From contig DXBX01000063.1 of NCBI GenBank assembly GCA_019116285.1, positions 17,179 through 81,178 of the forward strand: a stretch of 64,000 nucleotides of DNA. The letters are read 5' to 3'. The position numbers and the translations under genes were made by a program. Origin of the DNA: Candidatus Bacteroides merdigallinarum (GTDB lineage Bacteria; Bacteroidota; Bacteroidia; Bacteroidales; Bacteroidaceae). Positions within the stretch are counted from its first letter, which is position 1. Every line of letters starts with the position of its first letter. A model generated the notes under the pieces. That model was not told the DNA's origin. It ran no database searches and worked only from the letters and a program-made list of their open reading frames with translations. Shown in pieces: positions 44,384 through 52,400 of this stretch.

Positions 44384-45659
44384 AACCGTCAAGTGTTTGG
44401 ATAATTTGCTTGGCAACAGCTGTTATAAGCGGCACCACTACCGAATTTCCGCATTGACGGTAGGCCTGCACGTCGGACACCTTGTCCAAGATGTAATTGT
44501 CCGGATAGCCCATAAGGCGGGCACATTCGCGCGGCGTCAGCTTGCGGGGATTCCTGCCTTCCTGCGGAATTAGGATTTCCGAACCGTCCTTATAGTAACG
44601 TGCGCTCAGCGTGCGAGTAATGCCGTCAAGGTCGGCCATACCGAAACCGAAACCGTTTCCCTTGGCCTTATGCTTCTCGGCATATCCTTGCAGATAGTTC
44701 CACAGTTTGTCGGACAGGGTGTATTTCTCGACCGGAGCATCCTCCAGGATGTTGCGCAGTCTGGGTTGAATCCCGGTAGGAGCGGGAAACTCAAAGTGCT
44801 CCTCCCCTTGATAACGTCTTTTGTCAAAACCCACTATCATAATGCGCTCGCGATGCTGGGGCACGTAGTCCTTTCCGTCCATCACCTGGTAATGGATGGA
44901 GTATTCCAGCTCTTCCAGCGTAGAACGGATGACGCGGAAGGTGTTGCCCTTGTCGTGCGCCACGAGGTTCTTCACGTTCTCAAGGAAAAAGGCCTTCGGG
45001 CGGTGGCGGCTGATGATGTCGGCCACGTCAAAGAACAGCGTGCCCTGGGTCTTGTCCCTGAACCCGGTTTCCCTGCCGAGGCTCTTCTTCTTGGAAACGC
45101 CGGCTATCGAAAAAGGCTGGCAAGGGAAGCCTGCGCAGAGCACGTCGAACTGCTCCGGGATATACCGCTTCGTCTCTTCCTTGGTGATGTCCCCGAAAGG
45201 CATTTCGCCGAAATTGGCCAAGTACGTTTTCTGCGCAAAAGGGTTCCACTCGGACGAAAACACGCATTTCCCGCCCTGTGCCCGCATCGCGAGGCGGAAA
45301 CCGCCCATTCCCGCAAAGAGGTCGATGAAGGTGAATTTGTAATCTATTGGGTCAGGAAACGGCACCTTGAAGAAATCGCCGAACAGTCCGGCCTGCAAGG
45401 GTTCACTTAGCACTTGATCGGAGATGTATGCTTGGGGGAATTTGTATTCGAGATATTCTTTCAGATATTGCTTTGCTTCCAGCCGGGTGAAATCGCGTAT
45501 CATGTCCTGCCCGTGCAAACAATGGGTGATGACGGCCAATTGGTTGTCGTAGGACTTGGGACCGTAGAAATAGACCTGTACCTTCTCCCCGGAAATATCT
45601 TTAACAGAAATCTTTTCCGGAAAGTTGGATAGTCTGATATCGGACAAAGCGATGCTCAT
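44376..45659 (-). CDS. Dcm/M.EcoRII-type DNA (cytosine-5)-methyltransferase
   Basis: The 427-residue enzyme has an N-terminal extension of about 108 residues and then all C5-methyltransferase motifs: FIDLFAGMGGFRLA (motif I), CAGFPCQPFS with catalytic Cys180 (IV), FFLENVKNL (VI), QHRERIMIVGF (VIII) and the C-terminal CGNSVVVPLI (X). The segment RTLSARYYKDGSEILI in the recognition region is typical of Dcm and M.EcoRII, which methylate the inner C of CCWGG. With the downstream EcoRII-type gene it forms a complete restriction-modification pair. The start at 45659 is preceded by a good promoter; an extension to 45863 runs through repeats. Confidence 0.93.
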   Translation of the reverse strand: MSIALSDIRLSNFPEKISVKDISGEKVQVYFYGPKSYDNQLAVITHCLHGQDMIRDFTRLEAKQYLKEYLEYKFPQAYISDQVLSEPLQAGLFGDFFKVPFPDPIDYKFTFIDLFAGMGGFRLAMRAQGGKCVFSSEWNPFAQKTYLANFGEMPFGDITKEETKRYIPEQFDVLCAGFPCQPFSIAGVSKKKSLGRETGFRDKTQGTLFFDVADIISRHRPKAFFLENVKNLVAHDKGNTFRVIRSTLEELEYSIHYQVMDGKDYVPQHRERIMIVGFDKRRYQGEEHFEFPAPTGIQPRLRNILEDAPVEKYTLSDKLWNYLQGYAEKHKAKGNGFGFGMADLDGITRTLSARYYKDGSEILIPQEGRNPRKLTPRECARLMGYPDNYILDKVSDVQAYRQCGNSVVVPLITAVAKQIIQTLDGYE

Positions 45660-45684
45660 AAATTTTTGTTCGTGATTAATGCTG

Positions 45685-45692
45685 CAAAGATA
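45685..45692 (-). promoter_or_regulatory. -7 box of the restriction-modification operon
   Basis: The minus strand reads TATCTTTG, 25 bp before the methyltransferase start. A -33-like TTG lies about 21 bp upstream, inside the first unit of the 23-bp repeats. Confidence 0.6.
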
Positions 45693-45710
45693 AGACATTT
45701 TCTGCAAATT

Positions 45711-45799
45711 CGGCAATTTGGCGCGGATTTGTTCGGCAATTTGGCATGAAATCGTTCGGCAATTTGGCGCGGATTTGTCCGGCAATTTGGCGGCAACGG
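45711..45799. repeat. 23-bp tandem repeats over the restriction-modification promoter
   Basis: Four units start at 45711, 45734, 45757 and 45780, each beginning CGGCAATTTGGC. Units 1 and 3 are almost identical; unit 2 differs in its second half; unit 4 is partial. The CGGCAATTTG core covers the presumed -33 element and extends upstream, which would suit a regulator binding side by side, two helical turns apart. The family is distinct from the neighbouring 22-bp array. Confidence 0.82.
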
Positions 45800-45804
45800 G
45801 CACA

Positions 45805-45892
45805 GGCACGCCCGCCCTCGGGCGGAGGTACGCCCAAGCACGGGCAGGGGTACCCCCGGACACAAGCGGAGGTACCCCTGCCCACGAGCGGC
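45805..45892. repeat. 22-bp tandem repeat array F
   Basis: Four units start at 45805 (GGCACGC), 45827 (GGTACGC), 45849 (GGTACCC) and 45871 (GGTACCC). The array lies between the barrel-protein gene stop (12 bp away) and the 23-bp repeats. Confidence 0.85.
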
Positions 45893-45904
45893 AATCATGC
45901 CGTG

Positions 45905-47539
45905 TCAGAAACGGAACGTCACCCCGCCCCAGAAGTTTATCCCCTGCGTGGGATAGTACCAGTCATAGCGGTAGTCCTTGTCCAGCAGGTTGTCCAGGCG
46001 GGCGTAGACACCAACGCCGCGGAAGAGGTCGTAGGTGGCACCGGCGTAGAGGTTGCAGACGGGGTCGGCATGCTCGCCCTGGATTTCCGCCCGGCTGACG
46101 TGGCGATAGCCCACCTCGACGCGCAGGGGCGTGATGGGGTGCAACTCCACTTTGAAGTCTCCCTCGAAGGCGGGTTTGAAGGCCAGGACACCGGCAAGGT
46201 CTCCCCCGTCCTTGGCCGACCAGTCGCGGTAGGTGCCGCGGGCGCTGAAGGTGACGATGTCGCGGTAGCTGTAGCCCAGCTCGGCACCGGCGTAGATGTT
46301 GTCCGTGTCCCAGACTCCCAGGGACAAAGCTTCGGGAATGGCCCCCCAAGGAACGAGGGCGAAATAGGTGTCATCCTCCAGGCTCTGATATCCCCCGAAG
46401 ATGTGCAGGCTGAAGCCGGAGCGCGTGCCCACACGGACTCCCACGGCAGCATTGACCCGCTCATAGGTGGCATCCAGCTGCCCGGCGGGCGAGGCGTAGG
46501 GATTGAGGGCCTCCAGGCGGCGGAAGTCGTTCAAGAGGCGGCCGCCCTTGGCCTGCGCGTAGAGCACGACGCGGGCGGGGAAGGCATACTGCACCCGCAC
46601 GTCGGGCGACACGCGGAACTCCTTGCCGAAGCCGAAGGAGGGATCGACGTTTGCCCCGGCACGGAGCGTCCAGCCGTTGGCCTCGTAAGCATAGTAGGGC
46701 GTCAGGGAGAGGGCGGTGTAATTGTCATACAGATTGTCCTTGTAGAGCAGGTTGTCCATGCGCAGGGCCACGCCCACACGCTGCCCGCCGCCCAGGCTTC
46801 CCCAAGCCTCGGCCTCGGTGCGGACGGCCACTTCCTGCGCGTCCGTCATGTCCGGGTCCAGCGCACGCTGGTAGAGCAAGAGGTTGGTCTCGGCACGGAA
46901 CTGCACGGGCAGGGCTTCGTCCGTGGAGGTCAGCCCCAGGTGGACGTCGCCGGAGGTGAATTTCTGCTTGCCCGGCGCGAGTTCCGGCAGGCGGTTGAAG
47001 TTGCGCAGGCCGAAGTGCCCCGCCAGGTTCAGGTCGAGGCGGTCGAAACGGTGGGTGTAGTCCAGGGCGGCACGGGTGCGGTAGTCGTAGGCAGCCCATT
47101 TGCCATACTCCTCGCCCACGTCCAGCTTGCCGTCCATGCCCTGCACGCCCACGGTCACGCCGAGGCGGTCGCGGCCGGAGAGGCGGAAGAGGTAATCGGC
47201 ATAGGCGTCGAGGTTGCCCAGGTTGCCGTAGCCCAGGCGGACATAGCCGGGCGTGCCCTTGGGCAGGGCTTCGCGGGCGGCGAAGGACGGGAGGGTGTCG
47301 GCGGGCACTTGCATGGCGGCCGCGGGGGCGGTGTCATATTCCACGTTCTTGGGGGTGACCTTCGGCTCCTCCACGCGGGGCAGGACGTTCACCTTGGCGG
47401 CGTCCTGGATGAGGGGGGCGTATTCCTGCTCCACCACGACGGTGCGGGTCAAGGCGGTGTCGGGTTGCTGGGTCTGTGCCGCCAGTCCCATGGGAAGGAA
47501 GAGGGCGGCGAGGGAAAGATATCCGAGTTTCATTGTCAT
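45905..47539 (-). CDS. Outer-membrane beta-barrel protein, TonB-receptor-like
   Basis: The 544-residue protein has a signal peptide (MKLGYLSLAALFLPMGLAAQ), a short periplasmic stretch with the charged PRVEEPKVTPKNVEYD segment, and then alternating amphipathic strands to the end, finishing with GINFWGGVTFRF, an outer-membrane-type terminal aromatic. It is usually annotated as a TonB-dependent receptor, but no plug domain or obvious TonB box is seen, so a transport role is doubtful. It lies 7 bp after the TPR protein gene and should be co-expressed. Alternative start at 47533. Confidence 0.8.
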   Translation of the reverse strand: MTMKLGYLSLAALFLPMGLAAQTQQPDTALTRTVVVEQEYAPLIQDAAKVNVLPRVEEPKVTPKNVEYDTAPAAAMQVPADTLPSFAAREALPKGTPGYVRLGYGNLGNLDAYADYLFRLSGRDRLGVTVGVQGMDGKLDVGEEYGKWAAYDYRTRAALDYTHRFDRLDLNLAGHFGLRNFNRLPELAPGKQKFTSGDVHLGLTSTDEALPVQFRAETNLLLYQRALDPDMTDAQEVAVRTEAEAWGSLGGGQRVGVALRMDNLLYKDNLYDNYTALSLTPYYAYEANGWTLRAGANVDPSFGFGKEFRVSPDVRVQYAFPARVVLYAQAKGGRLLNDFRRLEALNPYASPAGQLDATYERVNAAVGVRVGTRSGFSLHIFGGYQSLEDDTYFALVPWGAIPEALSLGVWDTDNIYAGAELGYSYRDIVTFSARGTYRDWSAKDGGDLAGVLAFKPAFEGDFKVELHPITPLRVEVGYRHVSRAEIQGEHADPVCNLYAGATYDLFRGVGVYARLDNLLDKDYRYDWYYPTQGINFWGGVTFRF

Positions 47540-47546
47540 AGCTTGA

Positions 47547-50500
47547 TTATTTCAGTTTTTCCAAACGTTCTTCTATCATCGGGCGTATGTCGTCGTCCTC
47601 CTGGTAGTTCTGCTGCAGGCTGAGGAGGTACTGACGGGCGTCGAGCTTCTTGTCCTGCGCGGCGTAGACGTCGGACAGGAGGATGAAGGTGCGGGCCAGC
47701 CAATAGGCGTGCGGGGTGCTTTGGTCAATGTAGTCCAAGGCTTCCTGCTCGGCGGCGGCATAATCGGCGGTGTCATAGAGGTGCTGGGCCAGGAGATACT
47801 TGGCCTCGGCTCCCTGCAGGGTACGGGTGTCCGCGGCCAACGAGCGGAGGTCGGCCACGGCGGCGGTCCAGTCTTCCTGGGCGATGCAGGCCTTGGCGCG
47901 GTCGTAGAGGGCCTCGGTGCGCAATTCCGGCGTCAGGTTGCTCTCGGCCAGGAGGGCGGTGGCGGCGGAGACAGTCCCTGCGTGGTCCTGCAAGAGCCAG
48001 GAGCAGCGCAGGGCACCCGTCTGTCCCAGCCGGCGGCGTTCGGACGTGGTGGCCTTGGCCTGCAACTGGAGGTAGTCGGCGCGGGCCTTGTCATACTGCT
48101 TGCGGTTGAAGAGCACCTCGCCGCGCATCAGCAATGCCTCCTCGGTATAGGGGCTGTCGGGATACTCCAGCAGCTTGCCCGCGTGGAGCAGGATGGCGTC
48201 CTCGTCGCCCTGCTGGCGGGCGATGGTGCAGAGGTTATAGTGCGCGCTCAGGCTGAAGGCTCCCTCTGGATAGCTTTGCAGGTAGCGGCCCAGGCTCTCC
48301 TTGGCGGGGGCGACGTCGCCCTTCATGAAGACACGCTCGGCGGCGGCGTAGCTCAGGGAGTCCTGCTCGCCGGCCTCGATGCGGATGCCGCCGGGCAGCT
48401 GCTCCACCAGGCGGGCGTAGTCGTCCACGCGGTCGGCCTCGACGTAGATGGACTTCAGGTCGTGCAGGGCCAGGCGGGCCTCCTCGCTGCCGGGATAGCG
48501 GGTGACGACGTAGGTGTAGGCCTCGATGGCGCGGTCGTAGTCATTGTCCTGGTAATAGAGCAAGCCAATCTCTGCGGCGGCCTTGCGGCTGACCGGGCTC
48601 TCGGGATGACCTTGCAGGAGCTGGCGGAAGGTGGCGATGGCCTGCGCGTTCTGCCCGGCCTGCACGTAGGAGCGGCCTTTCTCGTAGAGGGCATCGATGG
48701 CGTAGGACGATTCGGGATACTTCTCGGCCAGGCGGTCCAAGAGGGCCACCTTGCCGACATAGTCCTTCTGGAGGCCGGCCACCAACGCCTGCTGGTAGTA
48801 GGAATAGTCTCCCGTGGGCTGGCCCATCTTCTCGGCGGTGGCATAATAACGCTTGGCCTCGTCGAAGCGGCGGCCGCGCAGGCAGCAGTCGCCCAGGCGG
48901 TTGTAGGCATCGGCCAGGGCGGCACGGTTCTCGCCCGTCTCCAGGCGGACATACTGCGCGAAGCGGTTCTCGGCCTCGGCGTAGGCCTGCCGGTGGAAGG
49001 CGATGTAGCCCAGGTTGTAGTTGGCCAGGGCCACCGTCTCATTGCCACGGGAGGAGGTGGAGAAAATGCCCAGGTAGCGTTCAAAGTCGGCGGCGGCTTC
49101 CTTCATGCGGCCCAGGCGGTAGTAGGATTCGCCGCGCCAGTAGAGGGCATCGGCCTGCTCCTGCGTCCCGCGGGTGCCGAAGGCATAAGTCGAAACAGGC
49201 TCCCAGGCGCGGGTGAAGTAGTCTATGGCCGTGGGGAAGTCAGCATTGGCAAAGGCCTGCGTGCCCAGCTGGAAGAGGATGCGGAGCTTGGCCTTCTGTA
49301 TCATCGGGTCGGGCTGCTTGATGCGCTCGATGGACCGGAGGGCGGCCTCGTAGCTGCGGGTGCTCATGTAGACGTCCACCAAGTAGCCGCTGACCTTCGG
49401 GACGTATTGGGATTCGGGGAACTCGTTGAGGAAGTTCTCGAACACGGTGACGGACTCTCCGAAGGCATCGTAGGCCGTCTCGTGGATGCAGAGGGCGTAG
49501 TTGTAGGCGGCCTGCTCCTTGACGGCGCGGTCGGCGTCGGACACGGCGGCCTGCTCGAAAGCCATGCGCGCCTTGTTCTTGTCTCCCAGTTGGAGATAGG
49601 CCAGGCCCATGTGGAGGTAGGCGTTCTGCGCCAGGGCATCGTCCGCCAACGTGGCTTCGCCCAAGGCGGCGGGCGCCTCGGAGTAGACGCCGTTGTGGCA
49701 ATAGGCCAGGCCCAGCATGTAGGCGGCATCGCGGCGCATGCGGCCCTCCGTGCCGTCGCGGTAGGCTTCGAGGGCGGTCATCGCACCGGGCCAGTCGGCG
49801 GCGTGGTAGCGGACGGTGCCCAGGACGCGCTGCATCTCGGCGGCACGTTCTTCATCGGGATAGGCGGAGAGGTAGTTCTGCGCCACGATTTCGGCCTTGT
49901 CGTATTGCTGCTTGGCCAGGTAAATCTCTGCGATGTAGTAGGGCACGAGGGCTTGGTACTTCCTGTGGCTTTGCAGGCCGAGGAAGCCGGGCAGTGCCTC
50001 GTCCAGGCGGCCCTGGGTGTAGCGGATGTAGGATATATAATAGGTGCAGTCGCCTTCGTAGCGCGGCGAGGTGGCACGCAGGGTCTCGAACCACACGGCG
50101 GCCTGGGTGAGGTCGCCCGTCTGCAGGTGGGAGACGGCCAGGCGGTAGGTCATGTCGTCGCGCTCGTCCGTGGAGAGCCACTCCAGGCGGGTGCCGGAGA
50201 AGGCGTCGAGGGCGGCGGCATAGTCCCCGTCGAAGAAACAGGTGGAGGCGATGAGGGCCTGCACGCGGTTGGCGTGGGGCGTGTCGGGAAACCTTGCGAG
50301 GAAGTCGCGCAGGATGTCGGCGGCGCGGGGGGCGCCCAGTTCGTAGGCGGCGCAGGCCAGCATATACTCCGCCTCGGAGCGGCGGGTCAGGGCGTCGGCG
50401 GACTTGGGTTCGTCAGCGGCCTGGCGCAGGTAGGCCTGCAAGGGGGAGAGGGAGGCGGCGTAGGCCTTCTGTGCGAACAGAGCCTTGCCTTCCTGGTAAA

Positions 50501-50609
50501 AGTCTCGCGGAGCGGGCGTCTTGTCGAGACTTTGTGCCCGGCTCGGCGAGGCGGAGACACAGCACAAAGCGGCAAGGCCCAATATGCGGGTAAGGGTTTT
50601 CTTCTTCAT
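47547..50609 (-). CDS. Large exported tetratricopeptide-repeat protein
   Basis: The 1020-residue protein starts at 50609 with a signal peptide (MKKKTLTRILGLAALCCVSA) and then consists of many TPR units, for example YMLGLAYCHNGVYSEAPAAL, ALYWRGESYYRLGRMKEAA and LYYQDNDYDRAIEAYTYVVT. It should be a periplasmic or outer-membrane-associated scaffold. The partners are likely the barrel protein encoded 7 bp downstream, because the pair is coupled. A further frame to 50987 lies antiparallel in the NUDIX gene and lacks a signal. No enzymatic motif is seen. Confidence 0.9.
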   Translation of the reverse strand: MKKKTLTRILGLAALCCVSASPSRAQSLDKTPAPRDFYQEGKALFAQKAYAASLSPLQAYLRQAADEPKSADALTRRSEAEYMLACAAYELGAPRAADILRDFLARFPDTPHANRVQALIASTCFFDGDYAAALDAFSGTRLEWLSTDERDDMTYRLAVSHLQTGDLTQAAVWFETLRATSPRYEGDCTYYISYIRYTQGRLDEALPGFLGLQSHRKYQALVPYYIAEIYLAKQQYDKAEIVAQNYLSAYPDEERAAEMQRVLGTVRYHAADWPGAMTALEAYRDGTEGRMRRDAAYMLGLAYCHNGVYSEAPAALGEATLADDALAQNAYLHMGLAYLQLGDKNKARMAFEQAAVSDADRAVKEQAAYNYALCIHETAYDAFGESVTVFENFLNEFPESQYVPKVSGYLVDVYMSTRSYEAALRSIERIKQPDPMIQKAKLRILFQLGTQAFANADFPTAIDYFTRAWEPVSTYAFGTRGTQEQADALYWRGESYYRLGRMKEAAADFERYLGIFSTSSRGNETVALANYNLGYIAFHRQAYAEAENRFAQYVRLETGENRAALADAYNRLGDCCLRGRRFDEAKRYYATAEKMGQPTGDYSYYQQALVAGLQKDYVGKVALLDRLAEKYPESSYAIDALYEKGRSYVQAGQNAQAIATFRQLLQGHPESPVSRKAAAEIGLLYYQDNDYDRAIEAYTYVVTRYPGSEEARLALHDLKSIYVEADRVDDYARLVEQLPGGIRIEAGEQDSLSYAAAERVFMKGDVAPAKESLGRYLQSYPEGAFSLSAHYNLCTIARQQGDEDAILLHAGKLLEYPDSPYTEEALLMRGEVLFNRKQYDKARADYLQLQAKATTSERRRLGQTGALRCSWLLQDHAGTVSAATALLAESNLTPELRTEALYDRAKACIAQEDWTAAVADLRSLAADTRTLQGAEAKYLLAQHLYDTADYAAAEQEALDYIDQSTPHAYWLARTFILLSDVYAAQDKKLDARQYLLSLQQNYQEDDDIRPMIEERLEKLK

Positions 50610-50611
50610 TG

Positions 50612-51157
50612 TCAATCTTGGGTTTGTCGGGTGGATAATTCTTGTTCGAGGAACATGCCCAGGCCGCGGCGCACGGAGTCGAGTCCGAAGTCCTCCAGGC
50701 GGATGTCCCGCAGGGGGAGGAAGAAGGCGTCGGCGGCATCGTCCATGGCGTGGAAGTGGCCCGTGTCGGCCACGGTGCAGCGGAAGAACATGTCGAGCGT
50801 GTGCACCAGGAAGCCGGAATAGAGGTAGAGGTTGGGCAGGGAGAAGAGGTATTGCGCCCGGCTGACGTCCAGGCCGGTCTCTTCCTTCACCTCGCGGATG
50901 ACGCCTTCCTCGCCGGTCTCGAACATATCGACGAAGCCTCCGGGCAGGTCGAGCGTGCCCTTGGCGGGTTCCTTGCCGCGGCGGCACACCAGCAACTCAC
51001 CCCGCTCGTTCTGTATGAGGGCGACGGTGGCCGACGAGGGATTGAAGTAGTAGGTGAATCCGCAGTCGGCACAGTGCTTGGACTTGCCGTTGTGCACCTC
51101 GAAGCGCGACGAGCCGCACTTGGGGCAAAACTTGAATTGTGCAAGAGGATGTTCCAT
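50612..51157 (-). CDS. NUDIX hydrolase with N-terminal zinc ribbon
   Basis: The 181-residue protein has a zinc ribbon (FCPKCGSSRF...HCADCGFTYY, about residues 10-38) followed by a NUDIX domain. The NUDIX box GGFVDMFETGEEG then VIREVKEETGL (about residues 73-96) has all acidic metal ligands. The zinc ribbon plus NUDIX arrangement resembles NudC-like and ADP-ribose pyrophosphatase-like enzymes; the substrate is unknown. Its stop lies 2 bp before the TPR protein start, so the three genes form one operon. Confidence 0.92.
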   Translation of the reverse strand: MEHPLAQFKFCPKCGSSRFEVHNGKSKHCADCGFTYYFNPSSATVALIQNERGELLVCRRGKEPAKGTLDLPGGFVDMFETGEEGVIREVKEETGLDVSRAQYLFSLPNLYLYSGFLVHTLDMFFRCTVADTGHFHAMDDAADAFFLPLRDIRLEDFGLDSVRRGLGMFLEQELSTRQTQD

Positions 51158-51188
51158 ATCGGTGTCTTATTTATCAAGGTAGTGGGGG

Positions 51189-51196
51189 CAAAGGTA
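51189..51196 (-). promoter_or_regulatory. -7 box for the NUDIX-TPR-barrel operon
   Basis: The minus strand reads TACCTTTG, 31 bp before the NUDIX gene start. It lies only about 42 bp from the divergent beta-lactamase box. Confidence 0.55.
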
Positions 51197-51238
51197 GGAA
51201 ACTTTCTGCGATATTGGATAGTTAGCAAAACTTTTTTG

Positions 51239-51246
51239 TACTTTTG
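51239..51246 (+). promoter_or_regulatory. -7 box for the beta-lactamase gene
   Basis: TACTTTTG matches the -7 consensus, with TTG about 22 bp upstream (51215-51217). The start codon follows 30 bp later. Confidence 0.55.
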
Positions 51247-51276
51247 CCGACAAATGACAAAATCCCAAAGGCTGAG

Positions 51277-52194
51277 ATGAAACGAATCCCGCATATTTTC
51301 TTCCTCCTCTTTCTCCTCCCCTTCCTCCCTGCCCGGGCCGATACCCCACTGAGGGAATCCCTGCGCCGCCTCATCGCCCCCATGCGGGCCACAGTGGGCA
51401 TTGCCTTGGTGACGGACGAGGGCGACACGCTGACGCTGAACAACGACGAATCCTATCCCCTGATGAGCGTCGTCAAGCTGCATCAGGCCCTCCACGTGGC
51501 CCACTGGCTCAGCGACCGACATCTGGACATGGAGCACGAGGTACGCATTGAGCCATCCGACCTGAAGCCCAACACGTACAGCCCCCTGCGCGACCGACGT
51601 CCCGGTGGTGGATATTCGATGCCCGTGGGCGAACTGCTGGCCTATACCCTCCAGCTGAGCGACAACAACGCCTGCGACCTGCTCTTCCGCCTGACGGGCG
51701 GCCCCGCTGCCACCGATGCCCACATCCGCCGCCACTGGCACGGCCACCGCTTTGCCATCGCCGCCACGGAGGACGACATGCACCGCGACCTCGCCCGCTG
51801 CCACGCTAACCACTCCACCCCGCTGGAAGCGGCCTTGCTCATCCACAGTCTCTTTGCCGACTCCCGGCCCGACTCCTGCCTGCAAACCGTCCGCCAACTG
51901 CTGCTGGACTGCCGCACGGGCCTGCAACGCATCCCCGCCGGCATCTCCGACCCGGACGCAGAAGTGGCCCACAAGACGGGCACCAGCGACCGCGACGCCT
52001 CGGGACGCTGGATAGGCATCAACGACGTGGCACACATCTGCCTGTCCGATGGACGCAGCTATTCACTGGCCGTGTTCATCAAGGATTCGGCCGAAGAGAT
52101 GGAGGAGAACGAGCGGATTATCGCCCGGGTGTCGGCACTGGTGTATGCGGCTTTACACGAAGATACCTCCGAGCCGACACCAACATACCCCTAA
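51277..52194 (+). CDS. Class A beta-lactamase (CfxA/CepA/CblA-like group)
   Basis: The 305-residue protein has a signal peptide (ending near LPARA) and the active-site motifs of a class A serine beta-lactamase: SVVK with the nucleophile Ser64 and Lys67, SDN at 118-120, and KTG at 223-225. The segment TEDDMHRDL resembles the omega-loop glutamate region of the Bacteroides subgroup A2 enzymes. These are periplasmic enzymes, mainly cephalosporinases. The start at 51277 is chosen for the signal peptide. The last about 10 residues are encoded by the first units of a 22-bp repeat array, an unusual C-terminus. No insertion sequence or mobilisation gene lies nearby, so it looks like a resident gene. 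Confidence 0.93.
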   Translation: MKRIPHIFFLLFLLPFLPARADTPLRESLRRLIAPMRATVGIALVTDEGDTLTLNNDESYPLMSVVKLHQALHVAHWLSDRHLDMEHEVRIEPSDLKPNTYSPLRDRRPGGGYSMPVGELLAYTLQLSDNNACDLLFRLTGGPAATDAHIRRHWHGHRFAIAATEDDMHRDLARCHANHSTPLEAALLIHSLFADSRPDSCLQTVRQLLLDCRTGLQRIPAGISDPDAEVAHKTGTSDRDASGRWIGINDVAHICLSDGRSYSLAVFIKDSAEEMEENERIIARVSALVYAALHEDTSEPTPTYP

Positions 52195-52249
52195 GCACGG
52201 GCGCAGATACCCCTAAGCACGGGCGCAGATACCCCTAAGCACAAGCCCC
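52162..52249. repeat. 22-bp tandem repeat array G
   Basis: Units start at 52162, 52184, 52206 and 52228. The last three are almost identical (CATACCCCTAAGCACGGGCG and GATACCCCTAAGCACGGGCG). The first unit lies inside the beta-lactamase gene and the second contains its TAA stop. The remaining 150 bp to the next gene hold a small hairpin (GCACCT 52340-52345, AGGTGC 52349-52354) and no recognisable promoter. Confidence 0.87.
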
Positions 52250-52400
52250 CTCTCCCACCCCGGCTGACCACTTTTTCAGCATCCCGATGCAGTATATCCC
52301 ACTCCTCTGCATTTATGAAATCGAAACAACGATTCACTGGCACCTCCAAGGTGCGATTAATGCATTGTGATTAAGGATAATATAGAGGACTTGACAAGAA

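Noticed and set aside
45660..45863. N-terminal extension of the methyltransferase
   Set aside because: The extra codons consist of translated 22-bp and 23-bp repeats and run over a -7 promoter box.
47709..50822. 1037-codon frame antisense to the TPR protein gene
   Set aside because: Periodic composition comes from the repeats of the TPR gene itself; no signal or domain is visible.
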